Assembly: GCA_026386805.1 (NCBI GenBank)
Contig: JAPLMX010000206.1
Location: 19,305 to 83,304, forward strand
Direction: 5' to 3'
Origin: Phycisphaerae bacterium
GTDB taxonomy: Bacteria; Planctomycetota; Phycisphaerae; Sedimentisphaerales; Anaerobacaceae
DNA: 64,000 nt
This document shows, one piece after another, positions 51,363-60,086 of this stretch (position 1 is its first letter; the number at the start of each line of letters is the position of its first letter). Position numbers and translations under genes: made by a program. Under the pieces are notes generated by a model. It was not told where the DNA came from and made no database searches. It saw only the letters and a list, made by a program, of their open reading frames with translations.

Positions 51363-54224
51363 ATGACAGAAAGACAACCAGCGCAGATCGCCGCCGACTT
51401 GGCCAGGCTCGTTCGCGGCGAGGTCTTCGCGGACATCATCCACCGCGTTGCTTTCAGCACGGATGCGAGCAGCTACCGGATCGTCCCGCAGTGTGTCGTG
51501 GCGCCGCGGGACGTGCGGGATATCGTCGCGGCCGTGCAGTATGCCGGCGACCAGGGTCTTTCGGTGGCCGCGCGGGGGGCCGGCAGCGGGGTGGCGGGCG
51601 AGTCGCTGTGCCGCGGGATCGTGCTCGACACGACTCGCTACTTGAAGCGGATCGTGCGGATTGACGGCGCGGCCGTGACCTGCGAGCCGGGTGTGGTGCT
51701 CGACGATCTGAACAAGCGGCTAGGGGAATCCGGCCGCAAGATCGGGCCCGATCCCTCCAGCGGCAACCGCGCGACGATAGGGGGCGTCGTGGCCAACAAT
51801 GCGACCGGCGCCCACTCTCTCCAGTACGATCACATCGCGGCCTGGGTGGACAGTGTCGAGGTGGTCTTGCCTGACGGCCGCGTTGTGGAATTCACGAATG
51901 CGGTGGACGTGGAGCAGGCGTGCGGCGACCGGGTCGGCTGTGTGGCGAAGGACTGTTGGTCTCTTTTGACGGAAAACAAGACGATCATCGACAAGGCGGT
52001 CCCCGCCAGCAAACGCAACCGCGCGGGCTACAATATCGCTGGGATTTGCCGGGACAACACGATCGACCTCGCGCGTCTCTTGGCCGGCTCCGAGGGCACG
52101 CTGGCGATTTTCACGAGTCTGACGCTGCGAACCGTGCCCCTGCCCGCAGCCAAGGGGCTTCTGCAACTGGAGTTCGATTCGCTCGACAGCATGGCCCGGG
52201 CCGTCCCGGCCATCGTCAGGACCAACCCGACCGCCTGCGAGTTGATGGACCGATACCTCATCGACCTGGCGGTGGACCAGCTTCCGCAGTACTGCGACAT
52301 CCTGCCGGCCGGGGCCGCCGCCGTGCTCTTAGTCGAGCATACGGGTGAATCGGCGGTCGAGGTCCGTGAGAAGATCGAGGCGACGGACCTGGCCGTCGGC
52401 AAACGCGCCGCCGGCCGGACGATCATCACGGACCCGAAGGCCCAGGCCCGCGTCTGGAAGTCCCGCAAAGACGCCGGGCCGCTGCTGTACCGTAATCGCC
52501 GTCGCCAGCATCCGGCGGAGTTCATGGAGGATGCCAGCGTCGATCACCAGCGGCTGACGGAGTACATCGCCGGACTCCAGAAGATTCAAAAGAAGCATAG
52601 CATCACGATGTCGTTCTTCGGCCACGCCGGGGATGGCGAGCTGCACCTGCGGCCCTACCTGGACCTGGGCGACCCCGCGGATCGAGAGAAGATGAAAGCC
52701 ATCGCCGAGGACGTCTTTACGCTGGCTTGGTCGCTCGGCGGGACCATCAGCGGCGAGCACGCGGTCGGCCTGATCCGCGCCGCGTATCTGCGCCGGCAAT
52801 ACGGCGACGCGTACTATGACGTGCTCAAGGGCATAAAAAAAATATTCGATCCGACGGCCCTGATGAACCCGGGCAAGATTCTCAACGAGGACCCCGACGT
52901 AATGTTCACCAACCTGCGGCGGGAGCACCCCGTCCTCCCCGAGCGGGCCAAGTCGGACATGCTCTTCAAGGACAGCGAGCTGGAGCTCGAATTGGAGCAG
53001 TGCTATGGGTGCGGGCTCTGCCTGGGCCGGGAGCCGGCCCTTCGCATGTGTCCCGTGTTCCGAGCGACGGGGGAGGAGCTGGGCAGCTCGCGCGCCAAGG
53101 CCAATCTGCTCCATTACTGGGCGACCGGGCAGCTTGAGGAGAAGGACTTCGAGTCGCCGGAGTTTCGCAAATTCCTGGATCTGTGCGTAAACTGCAAGAT
53201 GTGCGAGCGGCAGTGCCCCTCCGGCGTGAATGTCTCGATGCTCATGGCGGCCGCCCGCGCCGAGTACGTCCGCCGCAAGGGTCTTCGCCGGACCGAGTTC
53301 GTCCTGAGCCACAATCGCTACCTGAGCATGCTGGGCAGTACGTTTGCACCACTGTCCAACCTGTTCCTGCGGCTGCCCATATCCAAATGGCTGCTGGAGC
53401 GAGTCACCGGAATCGACAAACGCCGGAGCATGCCTATGTTCGGCCGCGGGTCATTTCTGAAAGCCGGCCGCAAGTACCTCGCTTCCTGCGGGCCGATTGC
53501 CAAGCCCGTGGATCGAGTGGCGTACTTTGTCGATACCTACGCCAATTTCAACGACCACGAGCTCGGCTTCGCCGTCGTGGATGTCCTTCGTCACAACGGG
53601 GTCGAGGTCATCCTGCCCGATCAGCGTCTGGCCCCGCTGCCTGCCATTGTCTACGGCGACGTCCGGACGGCTCGCCGCGATCTGTCATACAATGTGAAGC
53701 ACCTCGCCGAGGCGGTGTGCCAAGGCTATAAGATTGTCTGCTCCGAACCCAGTGCTGCTCTGTGCCTGAGGGAAGAGCTTCGCCATTACGTGGCGGGGGA
53801 GGATGCCTCCCTCGTTTCCCGGAACACCTGCGAGTTGATGAACTACCTCTCGACTTTGCGCGGCCAAGGCAAGCTCAAAGCCCCGAAGGAACCCATAGCA
53901 GACAAGTTCGTCTATCATCTGCCTTGCCATCTATGCGCGGTGGGCGACGACACGGTGACGCTACGTCTGCTTCAGGAACACTTTAAGATTGACGTGGTGG
54001 ACCTCCAGGCGGGCTGCTGCGGCCTGTCCGGCACCTTCGGTATGCAGCACAAGAACTACAACCTGGCTGCGCAGATCTCCGAGAACCTCAAGGCCGCCCT
54101 GAAGAAATCGCCGACGCAGAACGTCCTGACCGAATGCGCCGCCTGCAAAATGCAGATCGAGCACATCGCCCCGGCCAGCACGAGCCATCCGATCAAGCTC
54201 ATCGCCCAGTGCTACGGCCTTTAG
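51363..54224 (+). CDS. FAD-linked oxidase / Fe-S dehydrogenase fusion (D-lactate dehydrogenase-like)
   Basis: A 953-residue fusion of GlcD- and GlcF-like parts. Residues 1-215 are a PCMH FAD-binding domain (GAGSGVAGESLC, PDPSSGNRATIGGVVANNA), 250-500 the FAD-oxidase C domain (FFGHAGDGELHLRP, SGEHAVGLIR). The Fe-S part begins with CYGCGLCLGREPALRMCP and CVNCKMCERQCPSG, two 4Fe-4S clusters. The C-terminal CCG domain has CHLCAVGD and AGCCGLSGTFG; the first CCG repeat lacks its cysteine pair. Family members oxidise D-lactate, glycolate or D-2-hydroxyacids and pass electrons to quinone or partner proteins. The ATG at 51363 starts the conserved region. Confidence 0.9.
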   Translation: MTERQPAQIAADLARLVRGEVFADIIHRVAFSTDASSYRIVPQCVVAPRDVRDIVAAVQYAGDQGLSVAARGAGSGVAGESLCRGIVLDTTRYLKRIVRIDGAAVTCEPGVVLDDLNKRLGESGRKIGPDPSSGNRATIGGVVANNATGAHSLQYDHIAAWVDSVEVVLPDGRVVEFTNAVDVEQACGDRVGCVAKDCWSLLTENKTIIDKAVPASKRNRAGYNIAGICRDNTIDLARLLAGSEGTLAIFTSLTLRTVPLPAAKGLLQLEFDSLDSMARAVPAIVRTNPTACELMDRYLIDLAVDQLPQYCDILPAGAAAVLLVEHTGESAVEVREKIEATDLAVGKRAAGRTIITDPKAQARVWKSRKDAGPLLYRNRRRQHPAEFMEDASVDHQRLTEYIAGLQKIQKKHSITMSFFGHAGDGELHLRPYLDLGDPADREKMKAIAEDVFTLAWSLGGTISGEHAVGLIRAAYLRRQYGDAYYDVLKGIKKIFDPTALMNPGKILNEDPDVMFTNLRREHPVLPERAKSDMLFKDSELELELEQCYGCGLCLGREPALRMCPVFRATGEELGSSRAKANLLHYWATGQLEEKDFESPEFRKFLDLCVNCKMCERQCPSGVNVSMLMAAARAEYVRRKGLRRTEFVLSHNRYLSMLGSTFAPLSNLFLRLPISKWLLERVTGIDKRRSMPMFGRGSFLKAGRKYLASCGPIAKPVDRVAYFVDTYANFNDHELGFAVVDVLRHNGVEVILPDQRLAPLPAIVYGDVRTARRDLSYNVKHLAEAVCQGYKIVCSEPSAALCLREELRHYVAGEDASLVSRNTCELMNYLSTLRGQGKLKAPKEPIADKFVYHLPCHLCAVGDDTVTLRLLQEHFKIDVVDLQAGCCGLSGTFGMQHKNYNLAAQISENLKAALKKSPTQNVLTECAACKMQIEHIAPASTSHPIKLIAQCYGL

Positions 54225-54335
54225 ACGCGGTGAGTGCTATCCTGAACGCAGCGGAGTTGGCTATTTCCGGTTTGCGGTTTACAATTGGTCTGTGTCCGAT
54301 GGTGAATCGCGGTTCGTAAATCCGGAGGATTTGCG

Positions 54336-55370
54336 ATGGGATCGACGGAAATCTTGAAAGAAGCCGTGCTTTGGGAGCCGGCGGAAGAACAAAAGGTCCA
54401 TTGCCGGCTGTGCGGCTTTCGGTGCCTGATCGGCGAGGGCAAACTGGGCCACTGCAACGTGCGAAAGAACACCGGCGGCAAGCTGTACTCGTTGAACTAC
54501 CACAAGGTCTGTGCGACCAATCCCGATCCTATCGAGAAAAAGCCGCTGTATCATTTTCTGCCCGGCAGCCGCAGCTTCTCCATCGCGGCGGTCGGCTGCA
54601 ACTTGCGATGTGAGTTTTGCCAGAACTGGCAGATCAGCCAGGCCGCCCTGGAGACCGGGCGAATCGACGGCGAGACCGTCGCGCCGGAGCAGATCGTCGA
54701 GGCCGCCGTTCGGACCGGCTGCAAAAGCGTTGCCTACACGTACACGGAGCCGACCGTCTTCATGGAGCTGTGCCACGACTGTGCCCGGCCGGCCAAAGAG
54801 AGGGGACTCGCCAACGTTTTCGTCAGCAATGGGTACATGACCCGGGAGGCGATTGACTTCGCGGCCGAGTGGCTCGACGGCATCAACGTGGATCTCAAGG
54901 CGTTCAGTGACGACTACTACAAGAACCTCTGCGGCGCTCGACTTGGGCCGGTGCTGGACTCCATTGCCTACATAGCCAAGGAAACGGACATCTGGATCGA
55001 GATCACGACGCTGCTGCTGCCGGGCCAGAACGACTCCGAGGAGGAGCTGAAGAAGCTCGCCGATTGGCTGGCTACGGAGGCCGGGCCGGACGTGCCCTGG
55101 CATGTCAGCCGGTTCTATCCTCAGTACAAATACACGGATTCCGAGCCCACGCCACTGGAGGCCATGCAGCGGGCCGAGGAGATCGGCAAGGCGGTCGGCC
55201 TGCACTACGTGTATCTCGGTAACGTGCCGGGCACGGATGGCGAAAACACCTACTGCTACCACTGCCATACGAAGCTCATCGAGCGGAGGGGCTATCGGAT
55301 CATTGCCAATCATATTAAGGATTCCAAGTGCCCGAATTGTGGCACGCAGATCGCCGGTTTTGGAGTGTGA
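54336..55370 (+). CDS. amrS: AmmeMemoRadiSam-system radical SAM enzyme AmrS
   Basis: A 344-residue radical SAM protein. The N-terminus binds a further metal or cluster through CRLCGFRC and CNVRKN. The radical SAM motif is CNLRCEFC in VGCNLRCEFCQNW. TYTEPTVFME, NGYMTREA and NVDLKAFSDDYY follow, with a C-terminal CYHCHTKL and CPNCGTQ ribbon. These define the AmrS/PflA-like family that occurs with the AmmeMemo proteins, whose joint reaction is not fully established. The partner proteins are not in this window. GGAGG seven bases upstream supports the ATG at 54336. It is followed by pdxB after 6 bp. Confidence 0.93.
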   Translation: MGSTEILKEAVLWEPAEEQKVHCRLCGFRCLIGEGKLGHCNVRKNTGGKLYSLNYHKVCATNPDPIEKKPLYHFLPGSRSFSIAAVGCNLRCEFCQNWQISQAALETGRIDGETVAPEQIVEAAVRTGCKSVAYTYTEPTVFMELCHDCARPAKERGLANVFVSNGYMTREAIDFAAEWLDGINVDLKAFSDDYYKNLCGARLGPVLDSIAYIAKETDIWIEITTLLLPGQNDSEEELKKLADWLATEAGPDVPWHVSRFYPQYKYTDSEPTPLEAMQRAEEIGKAVGLHYVYLGNVPGTDGENTYCYHCHTKLIERRGYRIIANHIKDSKCPNCGTQIAGFGV

Positions 55371-55376
55371 GATGAC

Positions 55377-56531
55377 ATGAAGATTGTTGCCGACGCCAAT
55401 ATCCCGTTCGTTCGCGAATGCTTCTCTTCCGTCGGGGAGGTCGAGGTCTTGAGCGGGCGTGACATTACCTCGCAGAAGGTGGCCGATGCGGACGCTCTAC
55501 TGGTTCGCAGCATCACGCCGGTGAAGGAAGAGTTGTTATCGGGCAGCGCCGTGCGTTTTGTCGGCACGGCCACGATCGGCTTCGATCATGTCGATCTTGG
55601 CTACCTTGAGCACAACCACATCGGTTTCGCTTCCGCGCCGGGCTCGAACGCCAACTCCGCCGCGGAGTACATCATTGCTGCTCTGCTGCAGGTCGGGCGC
55701 AAGCGCAAGGTCCAGCTTGATGGCCAATCCATTGGCGTTATCGGCGTGGGCAATGTTGGCAGCCGGGTCGCTCGCAAATGCGAGGCGCTGGGCATGCACG
55801 TCCGGCGAAACGATCCGCCGCTTCAGCGCCAAACCGGCAACCCGCAATACGTGCCCATTGGGGTACTGTATGACTGTGACTTCTTCACGATTCACACGCC
55901 GCTCACGCGTGAGGGTATCGACAAGACGTTCCACCTTGCGGATGCCGGGTTCTTCTCCTCTCTGAAACCAGGGGCAGTCTTTTTCAATGCGTCCCGAGGG
56001 GCCGTCACGGACTCCGAGGCCCTCAAGGCGGCGATCAGGGCCGGTCGGTTGCGGGCGGCTGTGCTCGATGTCTGGGAGGATGAGCCAAACATTGACACGG
56101 GACTGTTGGAGATGGTTGATCTCGGCACACCCCACATTGCGGGCTACTCTTTCGACGGCAAGGTCGCCGGGATGATCATGATCTACAACGCTCTCTGTGC
56201 CCATTTTCACCTGCCGCCGGCGCGCAAAATCGAGGATTTCCTGCCCCAGCCGGAGGTCCCGAGACTGGACCTTGAGACCGGTGAGTTGAGCGACGAAGAG
56301 CTGCTGGCGCGTGCCGTGGAACAGGTCTACAGTATCAAGCGCGACGACGAGAATCTGCGGCAGATCGTGCGTCAACCATCCGACCGGCGCGGGCGATTCT
56401 TTGATGATCTGAGGAAGCACTATCCCGTTCGTCGCGAGTTCCACAATACGACGGTCTCGCTCGACAAGCCGAGAGGAAGCCTGGCCCGAAAACTCCGGGG
56501 CATCGGTTTCAAAGCGGAAGGGAGACAGTGA
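55377..56531 (+). CDS. pdxB: Erythronate-4-phosphate dehydrogenase
   Basis: A 384-residue D-2-hydroxyacid dehydrogenase-type enzyme of the DXP-dependent pyridoxal phosphate pathway. The N-terminal IVADANIPF and VRSITPVKEELL are PdxB-specific, the NAD-binding loop is IGVGNVGSRVA, and catalytic residues lie in NASRGAV (Arg), LDVWEDEP (Glu) and TPHIAGYS (His). The C-terminal domain (about 270-384) matches the PdxB dimerisation extension, which distinguishes it from other dehydrogenases. It is co-directional with amrS and folP, 3 bp before the latter. Confidence 0.93.
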   Translation: MKIVADANIPFVRECFSSVGEVEVLSGRDITSQKVADADALLVRSITPVKEELLSGSAVRFVGTATIGFDHVDLGYLEHNHIGFASAPGSNANSAAEYIIAALLQVGRKRKVQLDGQSIGVIGVGNVGSRVARKCEALGMHVRRNDPPLQRQTGNPQYVPIGVLYDCDFFTIHTPLTREGIDKTFHLADAGFFSSLKPGAVFFNASRGAVTDSEALKAAIRAGRLRAAVLDVWEDEPNIDTGLLEMVDLGTPHIAGYSFDGKVAGMIMIYNALCAHFHLPPARKIEDFLPQPEVPRLDLETGELSDEELLARAVEQVYSIKRDDENLRQIVRQPSDRRGRFFDDLRKHYPVRREFHNTTVSLDKPRGSLARKLRGIGFKAEGRQ

Positions 56532-56533
56532 GG

Positions 56534-57388
56534 ATGGAAGCAGTTTCGAACGCTGTGCTTCAATGGCCGAGGGGGCGTCTGGACTTCTCCTGCGGCTGTC
56601 TTGTCATGGGGATCCTGAACGTCACGCCGGATTCGTTCAGCGACGGTGGCCAATTCCTGGATGCAGATAAGGCGGTCAAGCATGGCCTGGAAATGGCGGG
56701 ACAAGGTGCGGCGATCATCGACGTGGGCGGCGAATCGACCCGTCCGGGTGCGCAGCCTGTTCCACCGGCCGAACAAATCCGGCGTGTCGTCCCCATCACT
56801 GGGGCTTTGGCCGAGACGATCGACATCCCCATCAGCATTGACACACACGACGTCGAGGTGGCACGAGCGGCACTGATGGCGGGGGCCTCGATCCTCAACG
56901 ATATCACCGCTCTGTCCGACCAGCGAATGGCGGAGTTGGCCGCCCAGCAGCAAGTCCCGGTGATTCAGATGCACATGCAGGGGACGCCCGCGACGATGCA
57001 GGTGGAGCCTCACTATGACGACGTGGTGACGGAAGTCCGCGATTTCCTGCTGGCTCGTGGTGAGCGAGCAAGGGGCTTCGGCATTCCGAAAGAGCGTATT
57101 TTCATCGACCCCGGCATCGGCTTCGGCAAGACCCTCCACCACAACCTGCTGCTCTTGCGGAATCTCGACAAGCTCGTGGCCACCGGCTATCGCGTTCTGG
57201 TCGGACCGAGCCGCAAGGCCTTCCTCGGCAAGCTCACAGGCAAAGAGAATCCCGCCGACCGCCTCTTCGGCGCGGCGGCTGCGGTGGCCCTCTGTGCAGC
57301 AGCCGGCGTATCGATCGTCCGCGTCCACGACGTTGGAGAAATGGTCGATGTGGTGAAAGTGACGAACGCGATCATGAAGCAGTCATAG
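56534..57388 (+). CDS. folP: Dihydropteroate synthase
   Basis: A 284-residue TIM-barrel enzyme condensing 4-aminobenzoate with pterin pyrophosphate in folate synthesis. It shows GILNVTPDSFSDGG (signature 1), DVGGESTRPGAQP (signature 2), SIDTHDVEVA, INDI-equivalent LNDITALSD, and FIDPGIGFGKT with GPSRKAFLG in the phosphate-binding region. The ATG at 56534 comes 3 bases after the pdxB stop; a GTG at 56528 is less likely. Convergent with lon. Confidence 0.95.
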   Translation: MEAVSNAVLQWPRGRLDFSCGCLVMGILNVTPDSFSDGGQFLDADKAVKHGLEMAGQGAAIIDVGGESTRPGAQPVPPAEQIRRVVPITGALAETIDIPISIDTHDVEVARAALMAGASILNDITALSDQRMAELAAQQQVPVIQMHMQGTPATMQVEPHYDDVVTEVRDFLLARGERARGFGIPKERIFIDPGIGFGKTLHHNLLLLRNLDKLVATGYRVLVGPSRKAFLGKLTGKENPADRLFGAAAAVALCAAAGVSIVRVHDVGEMVDVVKVTNAIMKQS

Positions 57389-57416
57389 GTCCCGTCGGTC
57401 CCGGGCTATCGCCATC

Positions 57417-59867
57417 TCATGTCATGCCGTCAAGGGCCGCCTTCAGGACGTCATCGGTGTTCTCCACGAACACCAAGTCGAGGCCCTTGATGGTCTCCGG
57501 GCGAATATCAGCGATGTCCTTCCTATTCCGCGCGGGCAGAATGACCTTCTTGATGCCGGCCTCCTTGGCGGCCAGCAGTTTCTCCTTGAGTCCGCCAATC
57601 GGCAGGACCAAGCCGCGCAGGGTGATTTCGCCGGTCATGGCCACCTCCGGCCGAGTGGGCTTATGCAGCAGCAGGCTGACCAGCGACGTGAACATCGCAA
57701 CGCCAGCGCTGGGCCCATCCTTCGGCACAGCGCCCGCCGGCACGTGGATGTGATAGTCGAACCTGCCGAACTGCTTCACGTCGATATCGAGCCGTTTGGC
57801 GTTGGCCTTGATGACCGAGAACGCCGCCTGCGCGCTCTCCTTCATCACATTGCCAATCTGGCCGGTGAGCTGCAGGTGTCCCTTGCCCGGCATGGCGGCC
57901 GATTCGATGAACAGCAGCTCGCCGCCGACGGGAGTGTAGGCCAGCCCGGTTGCCACGCCCGGAATCCCGGACCGCAGGGCCAGCTCGGACTCGAATTGGG
58001 TCGGGCCGAGGATTGAGGCGAGGTCCTTCTTGCCAATCGTCCTCCTCCTCTTGTCCCGCCGGGCGATTTCGGTGGCGACCGCGCGGCAGATGGCAGCGAT
58101 ATTCCGTTCGAGGTTCCGCACGCCGGCCTCCCGCGTGTAGCTGGCGATGATCGTGGCCAACGCCTCCTCCTTGATCGTCAGGTGTACCTCCTTGAGGCCG
58201 TGCTCCTTGAGTTGACGCGGAACCAGGTACTTTTTGGCGATATTCAGCTTCTCCTGGGTCGTGTAGCCGGGCAGTTCGATGATCCCCATGCGATCCTGCA
58301 ATGCCGGCGGGATCGGCTCGGCGTAGTTGGCCGTGCCGATGAACATGACGGTGGAGAGATCAAACGGCTGGTCCAGGTAGTGATCGGTGAACGTGTTGTT
58401 CTGCTCCGGGTCCAGCACTTCGAGCAGCGCACTGGACGGGTCGCCGCGAAAATCGGCGCCGATTTTGTCCATTTCATCGAGCATGAACACGGGGTTGCGG
58501 CTGCCGCACTTCCTCAATTCCTGGAGGATGCGGCCGGGCAGGGCCCCAATGTAGGTGCGCCGATGCCCCCGGATGTCCGCTTCGTCTCGAATGCCGCCCA
58601 GCGAGATGCGCACGAACTTGCGGCCCATCGAGCGGGCGATGGACTTGCCCAGCGACGTCTTGCCCACGCCCGGCGGCCCGATGAAGCACAAGATAGGGCT
58701 TTTGCCAGTGGGATTGAGCTTTCGCACCGCGAGGAATTCGAGAATCCGCTTCTTGATTTTGGTCAGATCGTAGTGGTCGCGATTGAGAATCCGCTCGGCC
58801 CGCGCAATATCGAGCTGATCCTGGGTCTGCACGGACCAGGGCAATTCGCACACCCAGTCCAGGTACGTCCGGATCACGCTGTACTCGGGCGAGGCCGCCG
58901 GGATTTTGTTCAGCCGGTCCAGCTCGCGGAGCGCCTCCTCCTCCACGGACTTGGGCATCTTGGCCTTGGCGATATTCTCGTGCAGCTCCCTCAGTTCCTC
59001 CGTTCTGGCATCCTGCTGGCCCAGCTCCGTCTGGATGGCCTTAAGCTGCTCCTGCAGGAAGTACTCGCGCTGGGTCTTATCGATGGACTCTCTGACGCGA
59101 CCCTGGATCTTGTGGCTCAGCTCCAGCACTTCGAGTTGATGCGCCAGGACGACGGAGATCGTCTCGAGTCGCTTGCCGGGGTCGAGCTCCACCAGTAATG
59201 CCTGCCTCTGCGGGAGATCCATGCTGAGGTTGGCCGCGAGGAAGTCGGCGAGCGAGGAGGGGTCCTCAATGTTTTCGAGCAGCACGGAGGCCTCTTCCGG
59301 GATGTTCGGGCTCAGGGCGATCATGCGATTGGCGCTGTGCCGGACGCTGACCGCCAAGGCCTGAAGCTGCTTGGTCATCTTCGTCCGGACGTGGAGCATT
59401 TTGATTCTTGCCTTGAGGTACGGCCTGGTCGCGACCCGCTCGACGAGCCGGAACCGGGCGATCCCGTGGACCACGATATTGATCGAGCCTTGGGGCATCT
59501 TGATCGTTTTGAGCACGGAGGCGGTCGTGCCGACGGAGTACAGGTCGCCGAACTCCGGCCTGTCGGTATCGGGATTGCGCTGCGTGAGCAGTCCAATGAC
59601 CGTCTCATTCGGCTCCGTATTCTTCAGAAGGGCCTTGCTGCGTTCCCGCCCCACGGCCAGGTGCGTCACCGTTCCGGGATAGACCACGGTGTTGCGAATG
59701 GGCAGGATGCCGATCACCTCCGGCACCTTCAGGTCGAGGTCATCGTCGTGAAACGGCTCATCGTCATCATCCATATAGGCCTCGATCTCATCGGTCTCGT
59801 CCGGTCGCATCTGATCCATCCACTCGTCGCCGCTGAAGAGTCGTAATCTGTCAAAGTAATTTGCCAT
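57417..59867 (-). CDS. lon: ATP-dependent Lon protease (LonA)
   Basis: An 816-residue cytosolic AAA+ protease for misfolded and regulatory proteins. An N-terminal substrate-binding domain (GILPIRNTVVYPG) is preceded by an acidic stretch (residues 22-43, EAYMDDDDEPFHDDDLDL). Next are coiled coils, Walker A GPPGVGKT, Walker B PVFMLDEMDKI, and the proteolytic domain with the Ser in KDGPSAGVAM and the Lys in IGGLKEKLLAA. The ATG at 59867 begins MANYFDRLRLF; upstream codons are not conserved-looking. Downstream neighbour of carB, 219 bases apart. Confidence 0.96.
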   Translation of the reverse strand: MANYFDRLRLFSGDEWMDQMRPDETDEIEAYMDDDDEPFHDDDLDLKVPEVIGILPIRNTVVYPGTVTHLAVGRERSKALLKNTEPNETVIGLLTQRNPDTDRPEFGDLYSVGTTASVLKTIKMPQGSINIVVHGIARFRLVERVATRPYLKARIKMLHVRTKMTKQLQALAVSVRHSANRMIALSPNIPEEASVLLENIEDPSSLADFLAANLSMDLPQRQALLVELDPGKRLETISVVLAHQLEVLELSHKIQGRVRESIDKTQREYFLQEQLKAIQTELGQQDARTEELRELHENIAKAKMPKSVEEEALRELDRLNKIPAASPEYSVIRTYLDWVCELPWSVQTQDQLDIARAERILNRDHYDLTKIKKRILEFLAVRKLNPTGKSPILCFIGPPGVGKTSLGKSIARSMGRKFVRISLGGIRDEADIRGHRRTYIGALPGRILQELRKCGSRNPVFMLDEMDKIGADFRGDPSSALLEVLDPEQNNTFTDHYLDQPFDLSTVMFIGTANYAEPIPPALQDRMGIIELPGYTTQEKLNIAKKYLVPRQLKEHGLKEVHLTIKEEALATIIASYTREAGVRNLERNIAAICRAVATEIARRDKRRRTIGKKDLASILGPTQFESELALRSGIPGVATGLAYTPVGGELLFIESAAMPGKGHLQLTGQIGNVMKESAQAAFSVIKANAKRLDIDVKQFGRFDYHIHVPAGAVPKDGPSAGVAMFTSLVSLLLHKPTRPEVAMTGEITLRGLVLPIGGLKEKLLAAKEAGIKKVILPARNRKDIADIRPETIKGLDLVFVENTDDVLKAALDGMT

Positions 59868-60086
59868 GCACCTGTTCGATTGGGCCTCTCGTTTTGTCTG
59901 GATTATACCTGATACTATACGCCAACGGGCAAGATTGGGTCGAAATTCGCAAAAGATTGTCAGCTCGCAGGAGGGCAAGACCAGCCGCATGGGAAAACGC
60001 ACACTCCCCCCGACCTCAACTCGGTGTCCGAAGAGGGCGTCTTTGACACAGCCAGTTGGCGCCGATAGCGAAGACCTGTCCGCGGC

